Source: Dugong dugon (lineage: Eukaryota; Chordata; Mammalia; Sirenia; Dugongidae). From it: a stretch of 64,000 nt of DNA. Positions within the stretch are counted from its first letter, which is position 1. Each line of letters begins with the position of its first letter. Below are positions 47,287 to 59,575 of this stretch, piece by piece. Location of the stretch: positions 3,853,501 to 3,917,500 of the forward strand of contig CM057475.1 of assembly GCA_030035585.1 (NCBI GenBank), given 5' to 3'. A program made the position numbers and the translations under genes. The notes under the pieces are model-generated. The model saw only the letters and a program-made list of their open reading frames with translations, did not search any database and was not told the origin of the DNA.

Positions 47287-50200
47287 TTACAATAAAGGTC
47301 TCATAAAATATTTGTCCTTTTCTGATTGACTTATTTCACTCAGCATAATGTCCTCCGTTTCATCCATGTTATGAGATGTTTCACAGATTCATTGTTGTTC
47401 TTTCTCGTTGCATAGTACTCCATTGTGTGTATGTACCATAGTTTGTTTATCCATTCATCTGTTGATGGGCACCTACGTTGTTTCCATCGTTTTGCTATTG
47501 TGAACAATCCTGCCATGAACATACGTGTGCATATGTCTATTCGAGTGATGACTCTTATTTCTCTAGGATATATTCCTAGGAGTGGGATTGCTGGATCGAA
47601 TGGTATGTCTATTTCTAGCTTTGTGAGGAAGCGCCATATCATTTTCCAAAATGGATGTATCTTTTTGCATTCCCACCAGCAGTGCATAAGAGTTTCCATC
47701 TCCCCGCAGCCCCTCCAACATTTGTTATTTCCAGTGTTTTTGATTCGTGCCAGTAATGCCGGGGTGAGATATCTCATTGTGGTTTTAATTTGCATTTCTC
47801 TAATGGCTAGTGATCGCGAACATTTCCTCATGTGTCTGTTGACCACTTGAATGTCTTCTTTGGTGAAGTGTTTGTTCATTTCCTTTGCCCATTTTTTAAT
47901 AGGATTATTTGTCTTTTTGTTGTAGATGTGTTGGATTTACTTGTAGATTATGGAGCTTAGACCTTTGTCTGACTTGTACTGTCCAAAAAGTTTTTCCCAG
48001 TCAGTAGGTTCTCTTTTTACTCTTTTGGTGAAGTCTTTTGAAGACCATAGGTGTTTGATTTTTAGAAGATCCCAGTAATCTAGCTTATCTTTTGAGGTTT
48101 GTGTGTTGATGGTTATGGTTTGTATCCTGTTAATGCCATGTATTAAGGCCTGTAGTGTTGGTCCTATTTTTTCTTCTATGAACTTTATAGTTTTAGGCTT
48201 TATATTCAGGTGTTTGATCCATTTTGAATTAGTATTTGTATACGGCGTGAGGTATGGGTCTTGTTTCATCTTTTTGCACATGGATATCCAGTTTTGCCTG
48301 CACCATTTGTTAAAAAGACTGTCTTTTCCCCATTTGATGGACTTTGGGCCCTTGTCAAAGATCAGGTGACCGTAGGTGGATGGATTTACATCTGGGTTCT
48401 CAATTCTGTTCCACTGGTCAATGTATCTGTCATTGTACCAGTACCAGGCTCTTTTGACAACTGTAGCTGTATAGTAGGTTCTGAAGTCAGGTAGTGTGAG
48501 TCTTCCAACTTTATTCTTCTTCTTCAGTAGTGCTTTACTTATTCGGGGCTTCTTCCCTTTCCATATAAAGCTAATGATTAGTTTTTCCTCTCTTTGAAGA
48601 ATGTCGTTGGTATTTGGATCGGGATTGTATTGTATTTATAAATTGTTTTGGTTAGAATTGTCATTTTCACAATGTTGAGTCTACTTATCCATGAGCATGG
48701 TATGTGTTTCCATTTATGTAGATCCCTTTGGGTTTCTTGAAGTAGTGTTTTGTAGTTTTCTTTGTATAGTTATTTTATATCCTTGGTTGGATTTATTCCT
48801 AAGTATTTTATTTTTTTAGGGGCTGTTATAAATGGTATTGTTTTCCTGATTTCCTTGTCATCCTTCTCCTTATTGGTGTGTAGGAATCCAACTGATTTTT
48901 GTATGTTTATCTTGTATCCTGCTACTCTGCTGAATCTTTCTATTAGTTCCAGTAGATTTCTCTTGGAGTCTTTAGGGTTCTCTATGTATAGTATCATATC
49001 ATCTGAAAACAGGGACAGTTTAACTTCTTCATTAGCAATTTGGATGCCCTTTATTTCTTTTCTTGCCTTATTGCTCTAGCTAGAACTTCCAGCACAATGT
49101 TAAATAGTAGTGGTGATAAAGGGCATCCTTGTCATGTTCCTTTTCTCAAGGGGAATGTTTTCAGCATCTCTCCATTAAGAATGATGTTGGCCATTGGTTT
49201 TGCATAGATGCCCTTTATTATGTTGAGAAGTTTTCCTTCTATACCAATTTTATTGAGAGTTTTTATCAGGAATGGGTGTTGGACTTTGTCAAATGCTTTT
49301 TCTGTGTCAGTTGAGATGATCATGTGATTCTTTTGGTTCCTTTTATTTATGTGGTGGATTACGTTGATCGATTTTCTAATGTTGAACCATCCTTGCAGAA
49401 CTGGTATGAATCCTACTTGGTTGTGGTGTATTATTTTTTTGATATGATGCTGAATTCTATTGGCTAGAATTTTGTTGAGAATTTTTGCATCTATATTCAT
49501 AAGAGACATTGGTCAGTAATTTTTTTTGTGTGTGACATCTTTGCTTGGTTTTGGTATCAGCGTTATGCTGGCTTCATAGACTGAATTTGGAAGTGTTGCT
49601 TCCTTTTCTATGCTCTGAAATAGCTTGAGTAGTACTGGTACAAGCTCTTCTCTAAATGTTTTGTAGAATTCTCCAGTGAAGCCATTTGGGCCAGGGCTTT
49701 TTTTGTTTGAGAGTTTTTTTTATTACCTTTTCAATCTCTTCTCTTGTTATGGGTCTGTTCAGATCTTCAACATCACTTTGTTGTAGTTTTTGTAGGCCGT
49801 GTGTTTCTAGAAATTTATCCATTTCCTCTAGGTTTTCAAATTTGTTGGAGTATAGTTTTTCATAATATTCTGTTATAATCCTTTTTATTTCAGTTGGGTC
49901 TGTTGTAATGTCCCCCATTTCATTTCTCATTTGGGTTATTTGCATCCTCTACTGTTTTTCTTTTGTCAGTCTGGCCAGCGGTTTGTCGATTTTGTTGATT
50001 CTTTCTATTGTTTTTCTGTTCTCTATTTCATTTATTTCTGCTCTGATCTTTACTATTTCCTTTCTTCCAGTGGCTGTGGGCTTTTTCTGCTGTTCTCTTC
50101 CTATTTGTTTGAGTTCTGTAGTTAATGTTTTGATTTTGTCCCTTTCTTCTTTTTTGATGTGTGCATCTATTGGTATAAATTGTCTTCTGAGGACTGCCTT

Positions 50201-51078
50201 TGCTGTGTCCCAGAGGTTTTGGAAGCTTGTGTTTCCATTCTCATTTGTTTCTAGGAATTTTTTGATTCCATCTCTGATTTCTTCTATTACCCAATGTTGT
50301 GTAAGCAGGGCATTATTCAGTTTCCATGTAATTGATTTTTTTTTTTTCCATTGATCCTTCTGTTGTTAATTTCTACCTTGATGGCATTGTGGTCAGAGAA
50401 GATACTTTGAATTATCTCAGCGTTTTAGATCTTGTTGAGGATTGCACAGTGGCCTAAGATGTGGTCAATTCTGGAGGATGTTCCATGTGCACTGGAAAAG
50501 AATGTGTACTTTGCAGCTGTTGGGTGGAGTTTTGTATATATGTCTATGAGGACAAGTTGGCTGATTGTGCCCTTTAGGTCTTCTGTATCTTTGCTGAGTT
50601 TCTTCTTAGTTGTTCTGTCCTTTACTGAGAGTGGTGTGTTGAAGTCTCCTACTATTATTGTGAAACTGTCAGTTTCTCTTTTTAGTGTTGTTAGATTTTG
50701 TTTTATGCATTTTGGAGCCCTGTTATTGGGTGCGTCGATGTTCATTATGGTTATGTTTTCATCATGGATCATCCCCTTTATCATTAAAGAGTGTCCTTCT
50801 TTGTCTTTTATGGTCGACTTTGTTTTAAAGTCTATTTTATCTGAGATTAGTATTGCCACTCTTGCTCTTTTTTGGTAGTTGTTAGCTTGGTATATTTTTT
50901 TCCAAACTTTCACTTTTAATAAATTCACATCTTTGTTTCTAAGGTGTGTCTCTTGTAGACAGCATATTGATGGATCCTGTTTTCTTATCCATTCCATCAC
51001 TCTCCTTGTCTTTATGGGTGCATTGAGTCCGTTTACATTCAGTGTAATTATTGATAGATGTGAGTTTGTTGCTGTCAT
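47287..51078 (-). pseudogene. L1 copy B ORF2 (endonuclease, reverse transcriptase, C-terminal Cys region)
   Basis: The start at 51078 gives MTATNSHLSIITLNVNGLNA and an intact endonuclease start, with the QETHL motif following. Reverse transcriptase blocks include [20 protein letters not shown] near 49480 and [16 protein letters not shown] near 49310. The catalytic loop reads FSDD near 48990, where FADD is usual; both aspartates remain. The C-terminal [14 protein letters not shown] part ends in MRPLL before TAA at 47287-47289. At least four frame breaks separate these blocks. In a live element this protein cuts DNA and primes reverse transcription. Confidence 0.9.
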
Positions 51079-51545
51079 TTTCTAGTGCTTTTTTTTTTTT
51101 TTTTTTGTGGTGCAACGTTTTCTTTGTTCTACTTATTCTCCTGTGCTGAGTTACTTTTGTTTGTGGATTTTTTTTTCATTTCTTCTGTTTTTGCAGGTTT
51201 TGTTTTTTTTAAGACTTTTTTTTTCTGTATTTTTATGAGTATGTTTATTAACTTTCTTTGTAGTTTCCATGAAATTTACCCTTAACTTTCTAAGTTTGAA
51301 GCTGTCTATTATTACTTGGTATCGCCTTGCCTTCCTCTCCATTAGAAGGTTCTATACCTACACCATTTATTCCCTCTCTTATTGTTCTGAAGTTGTTGTC
51401 ATTTAGTGATTAACTTCTCTGATTCCCTGTTGTATTTCTTTTGGTTTTGGATAGTCCTTGAGAGTTTGTTTCCTAGACTGGCATCTGGCTGTTATGATCC
51501 TGTGTCCTATATTCAGCCTGTGAGCTGAAGTTGTTCATTCTCAGA

Positions 51546-52510
51546 TCAAAGGACTCCCTTTAATAATTCTTGTAAGTTTGGTTTGGTTTTTACATAGTCC
51601 CTTAATTTCTTTTCATCTGGAAATGACCTAATTTCACCATCATATTTGAATGAGGGTTTTGCAGGATATATTATTCTTGGCTGGCAATTTTTTGCTTTCA
51701 AGGTTTTATATATGTCATCCCATTGCCTTTTTGCCTGCATGGTTTCTGCCCAATAATCCGAGCTTAGTCTTATTGTTTCTCCTTTGTATGTGACTTTTTG
51801 TTTTTCTCAAGCTGCTCTCAGGATTCTTCGTTTGTCTTTGGTTTTAGTGAGTGTGATTATGATATGCCTTGGTGATTTTCTTTTGGGGTCTATCCTATAT
51901 GGGGTTCGTTGAGCTTCTTGGATGGCTAGCTTTTCATCTTTCATGATATTGGGGAAGTTTTCTGTCAGCAGTTCTTCAATGACCCTCTCTGTGTTTTCTG
52001 TTTTCTCTCCCTTTTCTGGAACGCCAATCACTCACAAATTTTTGCTTTTGATTTTATCCCACATAACTCTCAGCGTCTCTTCATTTTTCTTTTTTCTGAG
52101 TTTTCCCCAAACAGAGTGTTTGTCTTCAATTCCACTGATCCTGTCTTCCACTGTTTCAAATCTGCTCGTCAGCCCTTCTATGCCACTGTCCATTTCTGAA
52201 ATCTTGTTTTTTATCTTTTGGATTTCTGAGTGTTGTTTTTGTATAATTTCTAGTCGTGAATTTATTTTGGCATTTTGTTCCTGCATTATTTTCCTGAATT
52301 CTTCCAATTTTTTGTCTGTATTTTCCATTAATTTGTTTATTTTTTCCTTATTTTTGTCTGCTTTTTGCTTCAACTCTTGTAGAATTCTGAGTATTAGTGA
52401 TTTGAATTCCCTATCAGGTAGTTCTAGTGCCTTTTCTTCCACTGGGAAGTCATCTGATGTTTTATTTTGGATTCTTACTGGAGAATCCTGTCCTATTTTG
52501 TAAATGTTTT
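51546..52510 (-). pseudogene. L1 copy B ORF1 (RNA-binding coiled-coil protein), broken
   Basis: Three blocks are visible. An N-terminal coiled coil contains LMENTDKKLEEFRKIMQEQN and ISEMDSGIEGLTSRFETVED. A central part reads TENFPNIMKDEKLAIQEAQR. A C-terminal block has KRQWDDIYKTLKAKNCQPRI and ends LKGVL. Stops separate them. The frame is open upstream of 52442 towards about 52510. ORF1p normally coats L1 RNA as a trimer. Confidence 0.85.
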
Positions 52511-54132
52511 GAAATTGTCTGCTGTCCTCGGGGCTTCAGTAGTTATTTTCTCATTTATTGATTGTAGATTTGTTTGTTTTGTCCTTTTTTTATTTGTCTA
52601 TGTCTGAGCAAGTGGGCTGTGTGTTCTTTGTTGTTTGCTCATCTGTGGGCACGATACTTTTTGCCTCCTTCTCCAGTTGGCAGTGTCAGTCACTCAGATA
52701 TGGTACAGCAGGGCAGGTCTAGCTGAAGAAGAGTTACTGGGATAGGTTGTTTGTGGCACTTACTACCGCCTCCAGGGCAGGTCGGTAATCAGTGCAGGGC
52801 AGGTTCCTGTAGGCTGTGCCTGTGCTGTTTGGTGGTGTAATGTTAAGTGCACGGTCCAGGTAGGCAGGTTTTATGGGGGGAGATTGTTATGTGTGGAGCT
52901 AAGATGGTATATGGGAGAGAGGAGAGAGGAACATGAGCCAAAAAAATCCAAAAAAAAAAAAAAAAAAAAGAATGCTATGGGACCTTGCCATTGGAGTGGA
53001 GAGATGAGAGACTATGAAATGGAGAAAAACAAAAAGGGGAAGAAGAAGAATGAAACATAATAAATAAATAAATAAAAATCAGTAAGGGAAAAGAACAGCA
53101 AAGTTCCCAGGGATCCCACCGGTGCGGGTATGAGGTCTGGGAAATTGTTCTTAGGTGTTGCAGTACAGCCTGGCTAGAAGGCATAGAGGTATTCAGCACC
53201 AGGTAGTCAGTGTACAGAAAGAGAAGTAAGGTATAGAGAGATGAGAAACTGATTAATGAAGAGAGACAAAAAGGGAAAAAGAGGGAAAAGAAAACAAAAC
53301 AAATTAAAAAAAAAAGAACAAGAAAAGCCCCCCCAAAAAAACAAGAAAAAAAACCCCACAAAAACGAAATGCCCTTGGGGATCCCTCTGCATGCCTGTGC
53401 AAGCCGAGGGGGTAGATTCCAAGCCACACAGCACCGCCTGGCCTGAACGGGCTCCCAACGCAAGAAAAGGAAAAGAAAACAAGCAAACAATTCAAAACAT
53501 ACAAGCAAACAAAAGCCCCGGAATCCCACCAGCATGGCAGCCCAGACCGGGAAGCAGTTCCACACTCGAACGGAGCTCCGTAGCCCCTCAGGAAGCAGCA
53601 AAGATAGCACACGGAGCCATATATTTGAGCAAAAGGAGGGGGAGGTGGTGAAAGGTAAGGAAGAAATCCAAACAAGCAGAAAACAAAGCAACACCAGCAG
53701 CCAACAAATGGCACTCAAAGAGCCAGGTGGGAAAGCGTATATCACAAATTACCAGTTATTTTATCTCCCTCTGGAAGCTCCATGAAGCTGCTTTCTCATA
53801 CCCCCTGTTTGTTGGTCTCTGATAGGAGTCCAAGACGGTGGATCCGCACTGCTTTAGCTGATAGGAGACCTCTGCAGGAATCTTCCCTCACTCTCCATTC
53901 TCTGTCAGTTTTCTCAGTCCCTTTGGTGCTGGGCTGTGTTCTTTATCACTTCATTTGATATTTTAGGGTTTCAGGATTGCTGTTTTCTCTGTTCGGCATA
54001 GTTTTTCAGATATTTGCTGTGGAGGGACGACAAGGTGCTTCTGCCTAGAGTGCCATTTTGCCAGAAGTCCCAAAGCTGTGTGGTTTTGATGCCATTTTTC
54101 TACCATTCTGGCCCCCAGATTCTTTAAATCAG

Positions 54133-54332
54133 AATATCTGTTCCTGTTGAGTTGATTTTGACTCACGGCGACCCCATATGTTCGGGTGGAACTGCCCCAT
54201 AGAGTTTTCTTGTTTGTATATTTATGGAAGCAGATTTCAGGCCTTTCTTCTGTGGTGCCTCTGTGTGGGTTTGAACCACCAACTTTTAGGTTAGTAGTCA
54301 AGCACAAACCATTTGTGCCACCCAGGGACCTA
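54133..54332 (-). mobile_element. AfroSINE
   Basis: A reversed copy with GATTTTGACTCACGGCGACC, GTGGAACTGCCCCATAGAGT, CCTCTGTGTGGGTTTGAACC and CCACCCAGGGACC. It lies just outside the 5' end of the L1. Confidence 0.88.
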
Positions 54333-54534
54333 CCAGGCTTTACAACAATGAAATCTGCCTTCTTCCTACTTCCAATTAATAAAGAATAAGCAGCACCTTC
54401 TTAGAATCATATGGCTGGTGACCCAGGCCAGGCCCCAACCAGGCTCCAATCCCTTCTGCATGTTTATTGTGGTTAGGTTATCAGATGGAAAACATGATTA
54501 TTGGTTTATATATAAAACTAAATTTGATGAGGGA
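54333..54534. other. Unique intergenic sequence
   Basis: A short spacer between the SINE and the L1 3' UTR fragment, with no recognised feature. Confidence 0.4.
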
Positions 54535-55437
54535 GAAGGAGGGATTGGGATGGAAAAATGGTAATTAGACAATAGAGAAGTGGTAACTTTGGTGAAGGGT
54601 AAGACAGTACACGATACTGGGGAAGCCAGCACAACTTGTACAAGGAAAGGTTATGGAAGCTCCATAGACACATCCAAACTCCCTGAGGGACTGAATTGCT
54701 GGGCTGGGGGCTGTGGGAACCATGGTCTCGGGAACATCTAGGTCAATCGGCTTAACACAGTTTATAAAGAAAATGTTCTACATTCTACTTTGGTAAGTAG
54801 TGTCTGGGGTTTCAAAAGCCTGTGAGCAGCCATCTAAGATACTCCACTGGTCTCACCCCTTCAGGAGCAAGGGAGAATGAAGAAAACTAAAGACACAAGG
54901 GAAAGATTCATCTAAAGGACTAATCTACCACATCTACCATGGCCTCCACCAGACTGAGTCCAGTGCAACTAGATGGTGCCCAGCTACCACCACTGACTGC
55001 TCTGACAGGGATAACAACAGAGGGTCCCGGATAGAGCTGGAGAAAAATGTAGAACAAAATTCTAACACAAAAAAGACCAGACTTACTGGATTCACAGACT
55101 GGAGAAACCCTGAGAGTATGGCACCCAGACACACTTTTAGCTCAGTAACAAAGTCACTCCTGAGGTTTACCCTTCATCCAAAGATAAGACAGGCCTATAA
55201 AACAAAACGAAACTAAAGGGGCACACCAGCCCAGCAGCAAGGACCAGAAGGCAGGAGGGGACAGGAAAGCTGGTAATAGGGAACCAAAGGTCGAGAAGGG
55301 AGAGTGTTGACATGTCGTGGGGTTGTTAACCAATGTCGTAAAACAATATGTGTACTAACTGTTTAATGAGAAGCTAGTTTCTTCTGTAAACCTTAATCTA
55401 AAGTACAATAAAAAACAAACAAACAAACAAACAAAAA
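54535..55437 (+). mobile_element. L1 3' UTR fragment with poly-A signal
   Basis: In plus orientation it matches the 3' UTR of the L1 at 46120 (GGGTGAAAGGTGAG-type start, here GGTGAAGGGTAAGACAGTAC; ACTCCCTGAGGGACTGAATT; GGTTGTTAACCAATGTCGT). It ends AAAGTACAATAAAAAACAAA and a CAAA-type tail. It is 5'-truncated with no ORF2 left and lies in opposite orientation to the neighbouring L1. Confidence 0.88.
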
Positions 55438-57479
55438 AAACCCTAATTTTGAGCCAGTAATTGTACAGGTCAGAAAATTGATAAAGAAATGGGGAGCTCT
55501 AGACTACGGTTGGAGGCCGTTCCCTTGAGTTTATCTTCCCCAGAGACTGTTAAGGTTCTCTTGCTCAGCCAGCAGCACTGGAAGAGTGACAGGGCTTCAT
55601 GGGGCAGAGGGGCAGTGGGGAGGATATTTCTTCAACTCTCTTTTCACTGTGTTAGCGACGTTCACCATTTGAACCCCTGTGGTCTCTCAGAAGACACAAA
55701 CACCCCAGTGGGCTTCAGTCAAGAGCCTTTCCAAAGCAAGGTGGCACATGAGAGCCACATCACATCACTATGGCTTGGTTTATCTGGCTGGGTGCCCTGG
55801 TAGGGCCACTGTTGTCTATAGGAAGGCATTTTCTTAATTTTTGATTTATGTTTTATGTATATGCACTTTGTTTCTATTATTAGATTTGGTTCAGTATAAG
55901 AGATGAAATAGATGCATGATTATTGACGAAAAAATTATCAGGATGCTTCTGCCTTTGGAAGGAGACAGGGGCCAGTCTTTGGGACAGTTAATCAGGCAGG
56001 ATAGACAGAAAAGGGAAAAGTTTTTTCTTGGCCAAGCTGTATTTAGTTAGAAAAATAGGGTCAGGCATTTTTGGACTTAACAGCTGTGTCTGAGCTGTGT
56101 CTCCCCTGGTCACTTCCCCACCCACAGACAAGCCCAGGGCCTCCGGGTCCATACCTCAGGGCACCTCGCAGAGCCTGGTCTGGTCTTGCTGACCTAGGTG
56201 ACCTCTGGCTTTATTTCTTTGCATCTTATTTGTGCCCTGAGTTTCTCTCTGAACCTGCTGTCTTGAGAACAGATGACTAATGGAGCTTCCTCCCCTGGAA
56301 ACATGGAGACCCCCTACTGGCCATCTTTGATGGTGAACTTGACAGACTCTTGGGACCTTTCTCTTCAAGATTTGCCCTCTAGATTGAGTCACTCGCTCAT
56401 GCCAGCCAGTCCCAGAGGCTCTAGGCCCCTGAATCTGTTTCTCGAGACTTCCTGGAGAGTGCAGTAGCAAAATGTTCCTGCCCTTCTCTCCCCAGGCCTT
56501 CTGCAGACCTTCTTTTAAGAATGATTCTGTGATTCTGTCCCTCTCCTGACTCTTTGCTCACACAAAGAAAAACACATGCATTTGTGTAGGTCACTGCTGT
56601 TGCGATGCCTTTCAAAGGCGGGGAAACCCAACAGAGAAAGTTGAAACCTGGTGTAGATAGTCTGACAATCACACGTTAGTGGATGAAGGCAGTAAGAGAG
56701 TTGTATGTTTTAGATTCTATTATTAGATGCTTCTTTGGTGTCTGAGGAGAAAAACCCACTTGGCTTTCAAAGAATCCCAGCTTTTTAGGTCCTTCCCACC
56801 CATTCTGATTCCGAAGACTTATGAGTATATGGCAGGGGTGGGGGGAGGTGGCTAGAGGGTACTCAGAGTGGCGGGCAGGCATCTGGACTCAGTCCAATCC
56901 TTCCGTTAAAGCCCATCAGCATCGCTTACCCCACAGCTGAGCCCATCAGGGCTTCTCCAAACAGTCGTTAAAATTTCATGTTCTCAGTTAAGTAGTTCTT
57001 GTCTGAGTTTTGAAATCTAAGTTGTTATCAAATATATAAAGGGATTTTTTTTCCTTCCTAATGAATAATCCTCCAACCACTCTGTTTTTATCCTAGTATG
57101 CAAGAACCGCAGTAAAAGCTACTGCAGAAGATTTATGTTGGAAAACAACAGAGATTGTGGCGGGACGGGGAGGAGAGGTTTTTCTTGGGGACACAGCCAG
57201 TGTGTAAATCAAGCCCAAGAGCAAGCTTGGTGATTCCCATGGTGTTTCCCCCACTGGATTTCTTTTAACGGTCTGTGGGAAATGTCTGAGGAATTTACTA
57301 AACCAGTGAAGGAAGGAGTTTACACCCGAACCTGGAAGTCTTTATTTTCTTTATACACAAAGGTTGACAGTTGGGCTTTGGAGATGTGGGGAGTGCTCAG
57401 GAATGCATGTTACCTGAGTCCAAGCCCATAGTCACCTTCCCCTGTGGAGGCTGTGACCTGCTCTTCTGCCATTGTGACT
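55438..57479. other. Unique intergenic sequence
   Basis: No gene or repeat is recognised. Open frames are short and overlapping. Confidence 0.5.
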
Positions 57480-57900
57480 TTCTCATTCATTCATTCAATC
57501 AATCATTCCATCATTCATTTGTTGAACAAGCATGGCTGAGGCTCACTGTGGGCCCAATATTAAAAAAAGAACAAACAAACAAACAAAAACCCGTCACCAT
57601 GTAGTCGACTATGACTCATGGTAACCCCGTGTGTTACAGAGTAGAACTGCTCCATAGGGTTTTCTTGGCTTATCTTTACGGTTGCAGATAACCAGTCCTT
57701 TCTTCCTCAATGTCTCTGGGTGAGTTCAAATCAGTACCTATAGGTTAGCAGTCAAGTGCAAACTGTTTACGCCACCCAGGGACCTGGGCCCAGTGCTAGA
57801 TGTAGATAAAATGGAGCTGCTACCTGCCCATAAGGAGTTCCCAGAGGAAAGGGCAGAAGCCCAGTAAACAGACAACCACAGGATTGCAGATAAGGGCTGA
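57480..57900 (-). mobile_element. L2 3' end split by an AfroSINE
   Basis: CATTCATTCATTCAATCAAT and ATTCATTTGTTGAACAAGCA begin the reversed L2 3' end. It resumes after the SINE with GGGCCCAGTGCTAGATGTAG and AAGGAGTTCCCAGAGGAAAG. Confidence 0.65.
57562..57785 (-). mobile_element. AfroSINE inserted in L2
   Basis: A reversed copy (GTAGTCGACTATGACTCATG, GTAACCCCGTGTGTTACAGA, CGCCACCCAGGGACC). TGGGCCCA occurs on both sides and may be the target-site duplication. Confidence 0.88.
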
Positions 57901-59387
57901 CACAAAGGGGCTGAGGGCACGCTGAGGAGAAGCACATGGCTCAGGGTGTATGGGATGTGGGTAGGGATGCAGGCAGCTTCTTTAGGAAGCTTCTAGAAAG
58001 CAAGATGTGTGTGCTTTGTCTAACACAGAGGGCCAGGGAAGAGCATTTGAGCTGAGGGGCAGCAGGACCAAAGGCTTGGAACAGAAGCTCAGCTTGATCC
58101 TGATATGAGGTGGGGTAGAGGTGGTACTGACACTCTTGGTTGGTGAGGGACCATAATCAAGGGGTCATCCCCCCCCACTGCATGTCTCACAGTGGAATGA
58201 ACAGACTACCCTGGCCTTTCACAACTGCCACCCCTTACCATGGAGCAGGTGAGGTCTGCTCTCCATCTCTCCGTGCTCCCCTGAGAGCCCACCCCTCACC
58301 CTTTGCTGCCTTAACGATGAGACCTTCTTGTTGCTTCCCTGCACTGTGCTCCTCACTCCCTGGCTCCCAGCACTGCCTTTCATTCTTTGGTGGCCTTTAC
58401 TGTGGGTTTTTGAGTCTCCAATTTGGTGCTTGCCTCCTGCCAAGAGCTGGGGTAAGTGGTGGACTTCCCCAGACCTCTCAGTGTCCTGCCCCTCCTTGTT
58501 CCTCCTCAGCAGCCCAGCAGCACCTCACATACCCCACAATGCCAGGAAAGGGACGCCCTCAACATGCACATTTTTGCAAACAGCAAAGAGAGGAAGAATT
58601 TTTGCTTTGGGAACTCATTTAGGCCTCAAAAGTGTCTTCTGTTGAAGAGATGATTGAGTCAAGTCTAGCTTCTATAGGGCTAATGAAGAGGGCTGGATGT
58701 TGGTCCGTGTTCCCAAGACAGTTTTCATATTTTGACAATAAATATCCCTGAGACATCTGACCCTAGCTCTTACTGTAGAGCCATTATTTACAGCCTCATC
58801 TGCTTATTAAGGAAACAAGACAAGGCGTCGATCAGATGGCACAGCCCCTGTAAGTCCACATTGGAAGTGAGGTGCTTTGACGGATCAGACCAGCAAAGAA
58901 TTCCGCAGCACAGCCACCACTGCCTTGGTGGCCACGGCTGCTCTTTTCCATCAGGGTCTATTTTAAAAAATGATTATTACTCTGGCCAAATGCCCAGTAA
59001 CAAATGTGGCTTTTGTCCAGCTGCAGCCCCCAGGCCAAAGTCTGTTATTTCTTCTTCAGCCCAGATGCTGAAACATGATAAAAAGGGCATTGTGGACTCA
59101 ACAGAATTTGTTTTCAGATCTAAACTTCCCTTTTACGGGCTTGCAAATGGCATCCCAAGAGAAGTTGCTGGAGCTCTCCCCACGGCTTGCATGGGCTCCT
59201 TAAAGGTGCCATGAGAGATGGGGCTGGATGATGTATCCCAGGGCAGTGGTGACGGGTTGATTCCACTGAGAGGGCCTCAACAGGGTCCCCATGGGTCCCT
59301 GAGTGGGTAATGTTTTCAAAGGCAGGCCAGCGAGGGAGTCAGAAAGCGTGGCCTTCATGGGCTGGGTTTGAAGGGGAAATCATACCT

Positions 59388-59575
59388 CGGCCTCTCACCA
59401 GCTGCGTGATCTTGGGTATGGTATTCAAGTCCCTCATCTCAATTTTCTCCTCTGTGAAATGGGGGGCAAGGGGAAGCCTGCCTTATGGCTGCCATGGGGC
59501 TGTACTATAGGAGACAAGGCCTGTGGCAGGCCAGGCACAGGCTCTGGCGCAGAGGAAGTGCTCTGTAAGTACAGG
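59388..59575 (+). mobile_element. MIR element
   Basis: AGCTGCGTGATCTTGGGTAT, CTCAATTTTCTCCTCTGTGA and AATGGGG, then GAGGAAGTGCTCTGTAAGTA follow the MIR order. Confidence 0.7.

Larger units (their letters stand above)
46120..54072 (-). mobile_element. Full-length L1 (copy B, younger subfamily), dead
   Basis: A T-rich (poly-A) end is at 46120-46140 and a 3' UTR runs to 47286. ORF2 occupies 47287-51078 and ORF1 about 51546-52510. A 5' region of about 1.6 kb ends at 54072 with the 5'-end type GGGACTTCTGGCAAAATGGC. AAGCTGTGT at 46111-46119 recurs at 54073-54081, a 9-bp target-site duplication. Length is about 7.95 kb. ORF blocks are long, but frameshifts and stops in both frames make it inactive. 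A-rich microsatellites lie at 52951-52969 and 53060-53075. Confidence 0.93.

Noticed and set aside
52975-53745. 256-codon minus-strand open frame in the L1 5' region
   Set aside because: It falls upstream of ORF1 in the 5' UTR of the L1, is rich in Phe, Leu and Ser from T/C-rich DNA, and overlaps other frames.
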